DNA of 64,000 bases. Origin: an uncultured Archangium sp. GTDB taxonomy: Bacteria > Myxococcota > Myxococcia > Myxococcales > Myxococcaceae. Under the pieces are notes generated by a model. That model had not been told where the DNA came from and made no database searches. It saw only the letters and a program-made list of their open reading frames with translations. Positions 47,166 through 58,274 of the stretch are shown here, piece by piece; positions within the stretch are counted from its first letter, which is position 1; the number at the start of each line of letters is the position of its first letter. A program made the position numbers and the translations under genes. Where the stretch lies: assembly GCA_903905455.1 (NCBI GenBank), contig CAIVGN010000106.1, forward strand, positions 1 to 64,000. Direction: 5' to 3'.

Positions 47166-47477
47166 TCAGCTCTTGATCTCGACGTCGACACCGGCCGACA
47201 AGTCGAGCTTCATGAGCGCGTCGAGCGTCTGCTGCGTCGGCTCGAGGATGTCCAGCAAGCGCTTGTGCGTGCGGATCTCGAACTGTTCGCGGCTCTTCTT
47301 GTCGACGTGCGGGGAACGCAGAACCGTAAAACGGTTGATGCGCGTGGGGAGCGGAATGGGCCCGGAAACCCGAGCACCAGTGCGCTTGGCCGTCTCGACA
47401 ATCTCCGTGGCACTCTGGTCCAGGAGCTTCGAGTCGTACGCCTTGAGACGAATACGAATTTTCTGTGTTGTCGCCAT
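47166..47477 (-). CDS. rpsJ: 30S ribosomal protein S10 / NusE
   Basis: Head protein of the small subunit; also the NusE partner of NusB in antitermination and of NusG in coupling. [42 protein letters not shown] and [15 protein letters not shown] are diagnostic. 103 residues; ATG 47477 matches the family. It heads the S10 cluster behind its own promoter. Confidence 0.98.
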   Translation of the reverse strand: MATTQKIRIRLKAYDSKLLDQSATEIVETAKRTGARVSGPIPLPTRINRFTVLRSPHVDKKSREQFEIRTHKRLLDILEPTQQTLDALMKLDLSAGVDVEIKS

Positions 47478-47591
47478 GCTCAGTTGATCCCTCTTTTTTG
47501 CGACTACCAACACAACGCCAAACGGCTTGTTACGACCCAGATGCCCCTGGTTTTCACAGAGCGACGTGCGGCGAAGACGAAGACGGCGCGG

Positions 47592-47620
47592 CGTTTACAG
47601 CGAGAGGCTCAGTACGTCAA
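47592..47620 (-). promoter_or_regulatory. promoter of the S10 cluster
   Basis: On the minus strand TTGACG (47620-47615) is followed after 17 bases by TAAACG (47597-47592). Transcription would start near 47585, leaving a leader of about 108 bases before rpsJ. It has the same layout as the promoter before rpsL. Confidence 0.65.
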
Positions 47621-47636
47621 GCACCTCATGTACGAT

Positions 47637-47662
47637 TTCGTAGGAAGCGCCATCCCTACGAA
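47637..47662 (-). promoter_or_regulatory. inverted repeat upstream of the S10 promoter
   Basis: TTCGTAGG (47637-47644) and CCTACGAA (47655-47662) form a perfect 8-bp inverted repeat with a 10-base spacer, between the fusA stop and the -35 box. It could be a regulator site or a hairpin at the end of the fusA mRNA. No T run follows. Confidence 0.4.
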
Positions 47663-47685
47663 GCGAAACCAAAGACGAAGGCGAC

Positions 47686-49779
<2,094 letters not shown>

Positions 49780-49820
49780 GACGGCGCGCCTTTAAGGGGT
49801 ACGACAGGGCTTCGGAAAGC

Positions 49821-49851
49821 AAAAAGGCCCCGAGCAGAATGCTCGAGGCCT
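49821..49851 (-). terminator. rho-independent terminator between rpsG and fusA
   Basis: On the minus strand AGGCCTCGAGCA pairs with TGCTCGGGGCCT around a 3-base loop, followed by TTTTG. Stem of 12 pairs with one G-T. It lies inside the str operon and would uncouple fusA from rpsL-rpsG unless read through. Confidence 0.85.
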
Positions 49852-49875
49852 CTTCAGAACCAACCGCTGAAGCAA

Positions 49876-50346
49876 TTACCAGCGGTAGTGAGCGAAGGCC
49901 TTGTTGGCCTCGGCCATCTTGTGCGTGTCTTCGCGCTTCTTGACCGCGTTGCCACGGTTGTTGGCGGCGTCCATGATTTCGCCAGCCAGCTTCTCCATCA
50001 TGGTCTTCTCGCCGCGGCCCTTGCCGTAGGAGATGATCCAGCGCATGCCGAGGGCCACGCGGCGGTCCTGACGGACCTCGACGGGAACCTGGTAGGTGGC
50101 GCCACCGACGCGGCGGCTCTTGACCTCAAGCACCGGCTTGACGTTGTCGAGGGCCCGCTTGAACACCTTGAGGGGCTCTTCCTTCGCCCGCTCCTCGATG
50201 AGCGCGAACGCGCCGTAGACGACCTGCTCCGCGGTGGACTTCTTGCCCTTCCGCATGAGGTCGTTCATGAACTTGGCAACGAGCCGGTCCTGGAACTTCG
50301 GGTCCGGGTTGATCTTTCGCTTATTTGGTACGCGGCGGCGGGGCAT
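49876..50346 (-). CDS. rpsG: 30S ribosomal protein S7
   Basis: Primary assembly protein of the 30S head and regulator of the str operon in E. coli. [18 protein letters not shown], the [20 protein letters not shown] block and the [22 protein letters not shown] region identify it. 156 residues. It follows rpsL by 24 bp. Confidence 0.98.
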   Translation of the reverse strand: MPRRRVPNKRKINPDPKFQDRLVAKFMNDLMRKGKKSTAEQVVYGAFALIEERAKEEPLKVFKRALDNVKPVLEVKSRRVGGATYQVPVEVRQDRRVALGMRWIISYGKGRGEKTMMEKLAGEIMDAANNRGNAVKKREDTHKMAEANKAFAHYRW

Positions 50347-50370
50347 GGATGAGTCTCCGAAAAGTGGTGA

Positions 50371-50742
50371 TTACTGGGGACGCTTCGCGCCGTACTTGGA
50401 GCGGCTCTGCTTGCGACCCTGGACGCCGACCGAGTCGAGCGTGCCGCGGATGATGTGGTAACGAACGCCAGGAAGGTCCTTGACGCGGCCGCCACGAATC
50501 AGAACAACCGAGTGCTCCTGCAGGTTGTGACCGACGCCAGGGATGTACGAGGTGACCTCGATCCCGTTGGTCAGGCGGACACGGGCAACCTTGCGAAGGG
50601 CCGAGTTCGGCTTCTTCGGGGTCGTGGTGTACACGCGCGTGCAAACGCCACGCTTCTGCGGGTTGGACTTCAGAGCGGGGCTCTTCGACTTGTACTTGAG
50701 CTGCTCTCGGCCCTTACGGATGAGCTGATTGATGGTCGGCAT
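50371..50742 (-). CDS. rpsL: 30S ribosomal protein S12
   Basis: Decoding-centre protein. [35 protein letters not shown] and the [20 protein letters not shown] motif are present. The Lys residues commonly altered in streptomycin resistance (TTTPKKPNS and GRVKDLPG) look wild type. 123 residues; ATG 50742 matches the family. First gene of the str operon. Confidence 0.98.
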   Translation of the reverse strand: MPTINQLIRKGREQLKYKSKSPALKSNPQKRGVCTRVYTTTPKKPNSALRKVARVRLTNGIEVTSYIPGVGHNLQEHSVVLIRGGRVKDLPGVRYHIIRGTLDSVGVQGRKQSRSKYGAKRPQ

Positions 50743-50782
50743 GAATTCCTTGAAGACAGCTGGAATACGAAAAAGGGTGGCC

Positions 50783-50811
50783 CGCTTACATTCCGCGCCA
50801 AGGGGTGTCAA
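50783..50811 (-). promoter_or_regulatory. promoter of the str operon (rpsL-rpsG)
   Basis: On the minus strand TTGACA (50811-50806), a perfect -35, is followed after 17 bases by TAAGCG (50788-50783). Transcription would begin near 50776, about 34 bases before the rpsL ATG. The promoter lies just after the rimI stop codon. Confidence 0.72.
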
Positions 50812-50814
50812 GCG

Positions 50815-51282
50815 CTACAGGTCGAGAATCATGATGACCGCGTCTTCGCGGTTGTCCTGGTAGTAGCTGGGCCTCATCCCAACCGGCCGGAATCCCAGAG
50901 ACGTATAGAGCGACTGGGCTGCGAGGTTGCTCCGGCGGACCTCCAGAGTGGCCAACCCGCACTTCTGCGTTTTGCCTGTCGCGAGGACGGCGTCCATCAC
51001 TTTTCGGCCGAACCCGCGTCGCCGCACGGCGCCGTCGGTGGCCACGTTGAGGATGTGCACCTCGTCGGCGACCAGCCAGAAGATGGCGAAGGCGCGGATC
51101 TGCCAGCCGGCCGGCGACGACTCTTCGCACAGGAGCACCGTGGACCAGTCCTGCGTCAGCTCCTTGCGGACCATCTCGGTGGACCAGGGGTTCGAGAAGG
51201 CCTGGTGCTCGATGGCCATGACCGCCGGGAGGTCGGCGAGGGTCATCTTGCGGATGCGCGCTTCCGGAGCGAGCTCTCTCAC
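50815..51282 (-). CDS. rimI: ribosomal protein S18 alanine N-acetyltransferase-like GNAT
   Basis: A 155-residue GNAT acetyltransferase. The RimI pattern is visible: AIEHQAFSNPWSTEM at the N-terminus, VHILNVATDGAVRRRGFGRKVM (acetyl-CoA loop RRRGFG), LEVRRSNLAAQSLYTSLGF, and the tail GMRPSYYQDNREDAVIM. In E. coli it acetylates the N-terminal Ala of S18. The GTG at 51282 overlaps the stop of the SurA-like gene (GTGA). Confidence 0.9.
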   Translation of the reverse strand: MRELAPEARIRKMTLADLPAVMAIEHQAFSNPWSTEMVRKELTQDWSTVLLCEESSPAGWQIRAFAIFWLVADEVHILNVATDGAVRRRGFGRKVMDAVLATGKTQKCGLATLEVRRSNLAAQSLYTSLGFRPVGMRPSYYQDNREDAVIMILDL

Positions 51283-51959
51283 GGGGCGGCCCCCTGGCGC
51301 GGGGCGAAGGGGCCCAGGAGCCGCACGTCGACCAGGCGGCGTTGGTCGGCGAGCTCCTTCTTCACGAGGTCGCCGAAGCGCTGTTGCACGAGCATGGCCC
51401 TGACCTTCTCGAGGGGAACGTCCTTGAGTTCGGGGTGACCGGCCCGGTGCACGCGGGCCTCGCCCTCGCTGACCTGGGCGCGAAGGCGGAGCTTGCCCTC
51501 GAGGGCCCGCTGGGCCCGCAGCGAGCGCTTGAGGACCTCGGAGAGATCACCGAGGTCGGCCTCGTGCGTGGAGAGGAAGGTGGAGAACCGGGTCTCATTC
51601 TCGAAACGGCCGCGGAAGGCGGCGATGGCCCGCTCGAGTTCGCCGGCCTCGAGGGCGTAGGCCTCGAGCTTGTCTGCCTCGAGGAGCGCCAGGCGCTGGT
51701 CGACCACGGCATGGAGGCTGGCCTCGAGGACCTCCTGGTCGAGGGGCGCGAAGGCCGCCTGGACCCCGCCGGCCGCGATGAGGAGCACCCGGGCCTCGAA
51801 CTGGAGCTGAGAAAAGGCGATCACCCTGCCCTCGATCGACGCCACGGCGCGATCGATCACCCGCGGCTCAGGCTGCGCAAACGCCGCAAACGCAAAGAGA
51901 ATCAGCGCAAGGCCGCAGTGGCGCTCTTTGAAGGGCTGGTTAGTGTGCGAAGCGAACAT
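51279..51959 (-). CDS. exported SurA-N-like protein (no PPIase domain)
   Basis: A 226-residue protein with an N-terminal export signal (about 16-28, [12 protein letters not shown]). A SurA/PrsA-type N-terminal chaperone region follows, recognisable from [20 protein letters not shown] and the [14 protein letters not shown] helix. No parvulin peptidyl-prolyl isomerase domain is present. Probably a periplasmic chaperone-like protein. The ATG at 51959 has no ribosome-binding site, and its codon overlaps the start codon of the divergent J-protein gene, so the true start may differ. It is coupled to rimI. Confidence 0.7.
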   Translation of the reverse strand: MFASHTNQPFKERHCGLALILFAFAAFAQPEPRVIDRAVASIEGRVIAFSQLQFEARVLLIAAGGVQAAFAPLDQEVLEASLHAVVDQRLALLEADKLEAYALEAGELERAIAAFRGRFENETRFSTFLSTHEADLGDLSEVLKRSLRAQRALEGKLRLRAQVSEGEARVHRAGHPELKDVPLEKVRAMLVQQRFGDLVKKELADQRRLVDVRLLGPFAPRQGAAP

Positions 51960-52896
51960 GGCGCAGGATTACTACCAACGACTCGGTGTGACGCGCGGCG
52001 CATCTGCCGACGAGATCAAGAAGGCCTACCGCAAGTTGGCCAAGCAGTACCACCCCGATCACAACCCGGGGGACAAAGGCGCCGAGGACAAGTTCAAGCA
52101 ATTGAACGAGGCCTTCGAGGTGCTGTCCGAGCCGAAGAAGCGTCGGATGTACGACGAGTTCGGCGACGACGCCGCGAAGCTCGGGTGGGACGAGAAGAAG
52201 GCCGAGCAGTTCCGTTCCTACCGGAGCGGAGGCACCACGGGGCGCACGCCCGGTGACAGCGGCTTCCCCGGTGGTGGCGGCTCGAGCACGGCCTTCGACT
52301 TCGAAGAGATTCTCTCGCAGATGTTCGGGGCGCAGCAGCGCGGTCGACGTGGTGGCCCCCGGGCGGGCGGCGACATGAACGCCGAACTCGAGGTCTCGTT
52401 GGCCGACGCGGTGCTGGGCGGCGAGAAGACCGTGTCCATTCACGGCAAGCGGCTGTCGGTGAAGATCCCCGCGGGCGTGGAGACGGGCTCGCGCATTCGC
52501 CTCGCGGGCCAGGGAGAACCGGGGGAGCGCGGCGGGCCGGCCGGTGACCTGTTCATCGACGTCAACGTGGCCGAGCACCCGCTGGTGCGCCGCGAAGAGC
52601 AGGACCTGTACCTCGAGGTGCCGGTGACCATCGGCGAGGCCGCGTTGGGCGCCGAGGTGCGCGTGCCGGTGTTCGGGGGGTCGGTGACCGTGACCCTCAA
52701 GCCGGGCACGCAGTCGGGCACCAAGTTGCGGCTGCGCGGCAAGGGCGTGCCGGCGCTGCGCGGTGGGGCCCCGGGCGATCTCTACCTGGTGGTGATGGTG
52801 AAGCTGCCCGAGGCCCTCGACGAGGCCGCCAAGAAGGCCGTGCACGTGCTCGAGAAGCATTACGAGGGCGACGTGCGGGCGAAGTTGACGCTGTGA
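51958..52896 (+). CDS. DnaJ/CbpA-type J-domain co-chaperone without zinc finger
   Basis: A 312-residue Hsp40. The J-domain (about 4-70) has HPD at 32-34. A Gly/Ser-rich linker (about 90-140) leads directly to the two C-terminal beta-barrel domains with [19 protein letters not shown] and the [19 protein letters not shown] motif. The four CxxCxGxG zinc motifs of DnaJ are absent, so it is a type II (CbpA-like) protein. ATG 51958 matches the family start. It is followed by the HEAT-repeat gene after 30 bp. Confidence 0.9.
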   Translation: MAQDYYQRLGVTRGASADEIKKAYRKLAKQYHPDHNPGDKGAEDKFKQLNEAFEVLSEPKKRRMYDEFGDDAAKLGWDEKKAEQFRSYRSGGTTGRTPGDSGFPGGGGSSTAFDFEEILSQMFGAQQRGRRGGPRAGGDMNAELEVSLADAVLGGEKTVSIHGKRLSVKIPAGVETGSRIRLAGQGEPGERGGPAGDLFIDVNVAEHPLVRREEQDLYLEVPVTIGEAALGAEVRVPVFGGSVTVTLKPGTQSGTKLRLRGKGVPALRGGAPGDLYLVVMVKLPEALDEAAKKAVHVLEKHYEGDVRAKLTL

Positions 52897-52926
52897 AGTT
52901 CACCACTGGCTGCTAAGGCGCACGAC

Positions 52927-53658
52927 ATGGGTTTGCTCAATCTGTTCGGTGGTGGAACGCCCGCTGAAAAGGCGCAAAAGCTGAAGTCGAAGGCGACGCA
53001 GAAGTACGGCGATCCGGCCACCCGGCAGAAGGCGCTCCAGCAGCTCTCGGAGATCAAGCACGCGGACGCGGTGCCCGTGCTGCTCCAGCGCTTCACCTTC
53101 GTGGTCGAGCCCCAGACCACCGACGCCGAAGAGAAGCAGCACGTCTTCGACGCGATCTGCGACCTCGAAAAAGACGCGGTCGAGCCGGTGCGGAGCTTCC
53201 TCACCAGGAGCGACACGGCCTCGAGCTGGGCGCTGCGCATTCTCGACGCGGTGCTCACGCCCGACGAGGTGATGCAGATCGTCACCGAGGAGCTCAAGCG
53301 CCTGGGCGCCGAGTACACGCGCGACCCCGAGAAGAAGGAAGTGCTGCTGCGCTTCGTCGAGGGGAAGCAGGACGACCGGGTCGGCCCGGTGCTGGTGCCC
53401 TTCCTCAACGACATGTCGGACGACGTGAAGATGGCGGCGCTCAAGACGCTGGCGAGCCTGAAGTACGCGCCGGCGAAGGACGTGCTGCTCGAGCTCCTCG
53501 TCACCGAGGAGACCGCCAAGCGGGTGCAGACGGCCTGCGTGCAGACGTTGGTGGAGACGGGCTTCGAGGTGCAGGGCTTCCGCGAGAAGGTCGAGAAGCG
53601 CCTGCCCGAGGGCTACGTCGTCGACAAGTCGGGCCTCGTGAAGAAGCGCGGGGGCTGA
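52927..53658 (+). CDS. HEAT-repeat protein
   Basis: A 243-residue soluble protein made of helical pairs of the HEAT/PBS-lyase kind. Examples are ALQQLSEIKHADAVPVLLQRF, the VGPVLVPFLNDMSDDVKMAAL unit and AAKDVL-like motifs near 185. There is no signal peptide. Likely a cytoplasmic interaction scaffold. It is followed after 32 bp by the first MuiA-family gene, and probably belongs to one transcription unit with the J-protein. Confidence 0.8.
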   Translation: MGLLNLFGGGTPAEKAQKLKSKATQKYGDPATRQKALQQLSEIKHADAVPVLLQRFTFVVEPQTTDAEEKQHVFDAICDLEKDAVEPVRSFLTRSDTASSWALRILDAVLTPDEVMQIVTEELKRLGAEYTRDPEKKEVLLRFVEGKQDDRVGPVLVPFLNDMSDDVKMAALKTLASLKYAPAKDVLLELLVTEETAKRVQTACVQTLVETGFEVQGFREKVEKRLPEGYVVDKSGLVKKRGG

Positions 53659-53690
53659 GCTTCAGCTTCACCCACATTCCAGGAGGTCGA

Positions 53691-55868
53691 TTGAGCGCCC
53701 TGCCCTCGTCGTTGGATGCCGTGACGGTGTACCGCGAAGGCGCCATCTGCCGGCGGGTGGCGAAGGCCGGAGCCAGCGCCGATCGCCAGGTTCGACTGGG
53801 AGGCCTGCCGCTGTCGCTCGAGCCCGCGTCGTTGCGAGCCCGCGTGCTCTCCGGGGGCAACCGCGTGGTCGACGTGCGCCCGCAGTTCGACGTGCAGTTG
53901 GCCGAAGAGGTCGACGTGCCGACGGAACAGCGGGCCTGGGAAGAGGCCGGCGCGGCGCTCGCGCAGCTCGAGCTCCAACGCCAACGCGTCCACGCCGAGA
54001 TCGGCGAGCTGCAGGCGCTGCGGCCGTCCTTCCTCGAGCCCAAGCCCGGCGACCCGCCCCGCGCGGCGCCGGTCGACGCGATGCTGTCCCTGGGTGACTT
54101 TTCGGAGTCGGAGCTCGGCGGCCGCCTGGAGCGACGTCGCCAGCTCGATCAGCAGATCGTCGACGCCAGGGCGGAGCAGTCGTTGCGGCAGCGGCGCATG
54201 CAGGAAGCCTCGACCTCGAAGCGCGCCGAGCGGGCACGGTTGTCGCGGGTGGCGGTGGTGACGCTGGCGGAGGCCCCCACGGGCCCGGTGGAGCTGGAGC
54301 TCGAATACCGTGTTCCGGGGGCGCGCTGGGTGCCGAGCTACTCGCTCACCCTCGAGCGCGGGCTGACCAACGGCGCGCTGCAGATGCGGGCCTCGATCGC
54401 GCAGGACACCGGCGAAGATTGGGGCCAGGTGCGGCTCTCGCTCTCGACGGCCTCGACGTCGCGCCGGGCCGACATGCCGGAGCTCAAGGCCCTCAAGATC
54501 GGCCGCAGCCAGGAGGAGCCGCCTCGCTCGGGCTGGCGAGAACCGCCGCCGGGTCTCGAGGCGCTCTTCGAGTCGTACGACGCGGCGATGGGCAGTCTGC
54601 CTGCAGCGCCCACGGGCGGAGCCTTCGGTGGGCTCAAGGGCGGAAAGGCCGACTCCGATTCCCGGCCGACGCCGCGCCCCCCGCCTGCTCCTCGGTCTGC
54701 GCCGATGATGCAGCCGATGCCCATGCCCGTGGCCATGGCGCCGGGAGGCCCGCCGAAGGCGTCCCTGGCGGTGTCTGCCTCGAACGCACCGATGAGACGA
54801 ATGGAGGTCGGGGCGGCGAGGGGGGGCGGCGGCGAGATGATGAAGAAGAGCCGCAGCATGATGAAGGACCTGGAGATGGCCGAGGAGTCGGACATGGCCC
54901 CCATGGAGGACATGGCCTCGATGGACGAAGGCGGCAGCTTCGACGAGCCCGCCCCCGAGCCCATGGGCGCGCCGGCCGCGGCGCTCGACTCGAGCTTCGG
55001 CGACTACGCCCGCCTGGTGATGGGTGCGCCGGAGTCGCACGCCCAGCGGGGCAAGCTGACCTCGGCCTCGGAGTGGGACTTCGCCTTCGTGGCGGGGATC
55101 TCGGTGCAGATCGACGTGGTGATGGCCATCGTCTCGAGGGCCCAGTACGCGGCGAGCGCCGTGCAGCACCTGGGGCTCCCGGCGATGTGCAACCCGGTCA
55201 GTTCGGTGAAGTCGTTCGACTACCGCTACGACTGCGGCGCGCGCCTCGACGTGCCTTCGACGGGCAAGTGGGTGCTGGTGCCGGTGATGTCGTGCGCGGT
55301 GGGGCTGACGCCCGAGTACGTGTGCGTGCCGTCGGTGGAGCAGAAGGTCTACCGGACGCTGACCATCGCGAACCAGAGCCCGCACGCGCTGCTGCCGGGG
55401 CCGGTCGACGTGACGGCCGGCGACGAGTTCCTGATGACCACCGCCCTGCCGGCGATCGGCCCCGGGGCGGACCAGTCGCACCGCCTGGGACTGGGCGTGG
55501 AAGAGGCGATCAAGGTCGCGCGCAAGACGCAGTTCAAGGAGACCAGCGGCGGCTTCCTGGGCGGCTCGACGGTGCTCCCCCACGACATCGAGATCGAGCT
55601 CAACAACCGCCTCGCCGCGCCGGCGCTGATCGAGGTGCGCGAGCGCGTGCCCTGGGCCGACCCGAGCGACAAGGACGTGAAGGTGGAAGACGCCCAGTCG
55701 GTGCCGCCCTGGGAGAAGGTCGAGACGCCCGTCGACGGGGAGTTGGTCAAGGGCCTGCGTCGTTGGCGGGTGACCGTGCCCCCGGGGCAGACGATGAAGC
55801 TCACCGCGCAGTTCGCCATTCGCATGCCTGCCGACAAGATGCTCGTCGGCGGAAACCGGAGGAACTGA
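53691..55868 (+). CDS. MuiA-family (DUF4140/DUF4139) protein with methionine-rich insert
   Basis: A 725-residue member of the mucoidy-inhibitor A family, starting at a TTG (53691) with AGGAGG four bases upstream. The N-terminal DUF4140 domain contains SSLDAVTVYREGAICRRV; a coiled coil follows (about 85-190). The DUF4139 domain starts near 195 with ELEYRVPGARWVPSYSLTLE. It is split by a ~135-residue low-complexity insert (about 302-436) with about 17 Met residues, plus Pro, Gly and acid. The C-terminal half resumes near 460. No signal peptide seen. The family's biochemical role is unknown. Confidence 0.88.
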   Translation: MSALPSSLDAVTVYREGAICRRVAKAGASADRQVRLGGLPLSLEPASLRARVLSGGNRVVDVRPQFDVQLAEEVDVPTEQRAWEEAGAALAQLELQRQRVHAEIGELQALRPSFLEPKPGDPPRAAPVDAMLSLGDFSESELGGRLERRRQLDQQIVDARAEQSLRQRRMQEASTSKRAERARLSRVAVVTLAEAPTGPVELELEYRVPGARWVPSYSLTLERGLTNGALQMRASIAQDTGEDWGQVRLSLSTASTSRRADMPELKALKIGRSQEEPPRSGWREPPPGLEALFESYDAAMGSLPAAPTGGAFGGLKGGKADSDSRPTPRPPPAPRSAPMMQPMPMPVAMAPGGPPKASLAVSASNAPMRRMEVGAARGGGGEMMKKSRSMMKDLEMAEESDMAPMEDMASMDEGGSFDEPAPEPMGAPAAALDSSFGDYARLVMGAPESHAQRGKLTSASEWDFAFVAGISVQIDVVMAIVSRAQYAASAVQHLGLPAMCNPVSSVKSFDYRYDCGARLDVPSTGKWVLVPVMSCAVGLTPEYVCVPSVEQKVYRTLTIANQSPHALLPGPVDVTAGDEFLMTTALPAIGPGADQSHRLGLGVEEAIKVARKTQFKETSGGFLGGSTVLPHDIEIELNNRLAAPALIEVRERVPWADPSDKDVKVEDAQSVPPWEKVETPVDGELVKGLRRWRVTVPPGQTMKLTAQFAIRMPADKMLVGGNRRN

Positions 55869-55871
55869 CCG

Positions 55872-57389
55872 ATGGCCTCGTTCCCGGTGAAAAAGGTCGT
55901 GGTGATGGAGGACCGTGCGCAGATCGAGCGGCGCGGCACGCTGGCGCTCTCGGGCGTCACGAAGTTCGAGATCGAGGGTCTGCCGCTGGTCGCGGTGGAC
56001 CGTTCCCTGAAGGTGGAGGTCAAGGGGGGAACGCTCATCGACGCCAAGTTCGAGCGCCGGTGGAAGGAGCAGCCCAGGGGCGGGCTCCCGGCCGACGCGA
56101 GCGCGCTGCGCACCCGGGTGCACGAGCTCGAGCAGCAGAAGCTGGCCCAGGCCGACACCGTGGCCCGGCTGGACGCGCGGGTCGAGGTGCTGGCCACCAC
56201 GCGGGCTGACCTGCTGCGGGCGATCTCCGAGTTCACCGGGCACGGCACCAGCGACGTCGCGACGTGGAAGGCGCAGCTGGGCATGCTCTCCGACCGGCAG
56301 GCCGGGCTCGACGAGGAGCGCCGCGTGGCGCGGCAGGCCCTGGCCTTCACCGACAAGCGGCACCAGGAAGCGCGAGCCACGCTCAACGCCGCCGAGGAGC
56401 CCACGCGGAAGTTCGAGAGCGTGTTGGCGCTCACCCTCGACGGCAGCGGCGACGCCCAGGTGCGCGCGAGCTACCTCGTGCCCTGCGCCGTGTGGCGGCC
56501 GGCCTACCGGGCGACGCTCGCGGGCGACCAGGTGACGCTCGAGGCGGAGGCCGTGGTCTGGCAGCGCACGGGCGAGTCGTGGGACGAGGTGGAGCTGGCC
56601 TTCTCCACGGCGCGGCCGACCCTGGGCACGACGCCGCCCACGCTGGTGGCCGACTGCCTGTCGACGCGCCCCAAGCAGCAGATCGAGAAGCGCGTGGTGA
56701 GCGTCTCGGTGCGCGAGGAGACGATCCAGACCGCGGGGGAGACCGGTGGCGAGGCCGAGCTGCCCGGGCTCGACGACGGCGGCGAGACGCGGCTGTTGCA
56801 GGCCGCGGGCGCGACGACGGTGCGCAGTGACGGGCAGCCGCAGCGCGTGGCGCTCTTCCAGTTCGAGGCGAAGGCCGTGGTCGAGCGGGTGTGCCCGGCC
56901 GAGCTGACGAGCCTGGTGTTCGTGATGGCGCGGTTCCCCAACTCCAGCGGGCAGGTGTTGCTGGCCGGGCCGGTGGACCTGGTGCGCAACGCGGGCCTGG
57001 TGGGCCGCGCGCAGCTCAAGTTCGCGGCGCCGGGTGAGCCGGTGAAGCTCTCGTTCGGAAACGAGGACGGCCTGCAGGTGGTGCGCGACACGACCGAGCG
57101 GGTGGACGAGGCGCGGCTCACGGGTCGGCGCACGACGACCCGGTCGGTGCAGCTCTTCATCTCGAACACGCGGCCCGAGCCGGTGCGCCTGGTGATCGAA
57201 GAGCGCGTGCCCGTCTCCGAGGTCAAGGAGGTGGAGGTGCAGGTGCTGACCCGGGACTGCGCGCCGCCCCCGTCGGTGGTGACGAAGGACGGCGTGGCGC
57301 GGCTCGAGGTGGAGCTGGGCCCCAACGGCACGAAGACGGCGAAGTTCGCGTGGGAGCTCAGCGCCGCGGCCAAGGTCGCGGGCGTCTGA
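55872..57389 (+). CDS. MuiA-family (DUF4140/DUF4139) protein, second paralog
   Basis: A 505-residue relative of the upstream protein. It shares the N-terminal DUF4140 pattern (PVKKVVVMEDRAQIERRG), a coiled coil (about 75-175) and the DUF4139 pattern (SYLVPCAVWRPAYRATL, then SWDEVELAFSTARP). It lacks the methionine-rich insert. Three bases separate it from the first paralog, so they probably form a heteromeric pair. It ends three bases from the convergent folD. Confidence 0.88.
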   Translation: MASFPVKKVVVMEDRAQIERRGTLALSGVTKFEIEGLPLVAVDRSLKVEVKGGTLIDAKFERRWKEQPRGGLPADASALRTRVHELEQQKLAQADTVARLDARVEVLATTRADLLRAISEFTGHGTSDVATWKAQLGMLSDRQAGLDEERRVARQALAFTDKRHQEARATLNAAEEPTRKFESVLALTLDGSGDAQVRASYLVPCAVWRPAYRATLAGDQVTLEAEAVVWQRTGESWDEVELAFSTARPTLGTTPPTLVADCLSTRPKQQIEKRVVSVSVREETIQTAGETGGEAELPGLDDGGETRLLQAAGATTVRSDGQPQRVALFQFEAKAVVERVCPAELTSLVFVMARFPNSSGQVLLAGPVDLVRNAGLVGRAQLKFAAPGEPVKLSFGNEDGLQVVRDTTERVDEARLTGRRTTTRSVQLFISNTRPEPVRLVIEERVPVSEVKEVEVQVLTRDCAPPPSVVTKDGVARLEVELGPNGTKTAKFAWELSAAAKVAGV

Positions 57390-57392
57390 CGA

Positions 57393-58247
57393 TCACGTCG
57401 AGAGGCGGGCCTTCGCGGCGATCACGGTGTTGCCCATCAACATCGCGATGGTCATGGGGCCGACGCCGCCGGGCACCGGGGTGATCCACGCGGCGCGTTC
57501 CTTCGCGGTCTCGAAGTCCACGTCGCCGCTCAGCTTGCCGTCGGCGCCGCGGTTCATGCCCACGTCGATCACGATCGCGCCGGGCTTGATCCACTCACCC
57601 TTGACGAGCTTCGACACGCCGACCGCGGCGATCACCACGTCGGCGCGGCGCACCTCGGCGGCCACGTCGCTCTTCGAGTGACAGATGGTGACGGTGGCGC
57701 TGGCGTTGAGCAGCAGCATGGCCATGGGGCGGCCGACGATGTTGCTGCGGCCGATCACCACGCAGTTCTTCCCCGCGACGTCGCAGCCGATCTCCTGGAG
57801 CATGCGCATCACGCCAAACGGCGTGCAGGCGACGAGCGTGGGCCGGCCCTGGAAGAGGTGCCCTGCGTTGACCGCGTGAAAGCCGTCGACGTCTTTCGCG
57901 GGATCGATCGCCTCGAGCACCGCGTTCGCGTCGACGTGCTTCGGCAACGGGAGCTGCACGAGGATGCCGTCGACGGCGTCATCGGCGTTGAGCTTCTGCA
58001 CCAGGGCCAGGAGCTCGGCCTGGGTCACGGTAGCGTCGAGGTGGTGGTGCCACGAGGCGAAGCCGAGCTCGAGGGCGGTCTTCTCTTTCGAGGTCACGTA
58101 GACCTTCGAGGCGGGATCTTCGCCCACGCGCACCACGGCGATGCCCGGGGCCCGCCCGTACTTCGCGCGGATCGCATCGACCTCGACCTTGAGGCCCGCC
58201 TTCACCTTCGCCGACAACGCCTTCCCATCGATGATCTGAGCTGGCAT
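57393..58247 (-). CDS. folD: bifunctional methylenetetrahydrofolate dehydrogenase/cyclohydrolase FolD
   Basis: Interconverts methylene-, methenyl- and formyl-tetrahydrofolate. The catalytic region has [14 protein letters not shown] (active-site Lys), QLPLPKHVD, and PAKDVDGFH. The NADP-binding part has [14 protein letters not shown] and the [16 protein letters not shown] signature. 284 residues; ATG 58247 matches the family. It is convergent with the second MuiA gene and divergent from the J-domain membrane protein. Confidence 0.97.
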   Translation of the reverse strand: MPAQIIDGKALSAKVKAGLKVEVDAIRAKYGRAPGIAVVRVGEDPASKVYVTSKEKTALELGFASWHHHLDATVTQAELLALVQKLNADDAVDGILVQLPLPKHVDANAVLEAIDPAKDVDGFHAVNAGHLFQGRPTLVACTPFGVMRMLQEIGCDVAGKNCVVIGRSNIVGRPMAMLLLNASATVTICHSKSDVAAEVRRADVVIAAVGVSKLVKGEWIKPGAIVIDVGMNRGADGKLSGDVDFETAKERAAWITPVPGGVGPMTIAMLMGNTVIAAKARLST

Positions 58248-58274
58248 GGCCGGGGCATGTAACACTGGCCCTGA

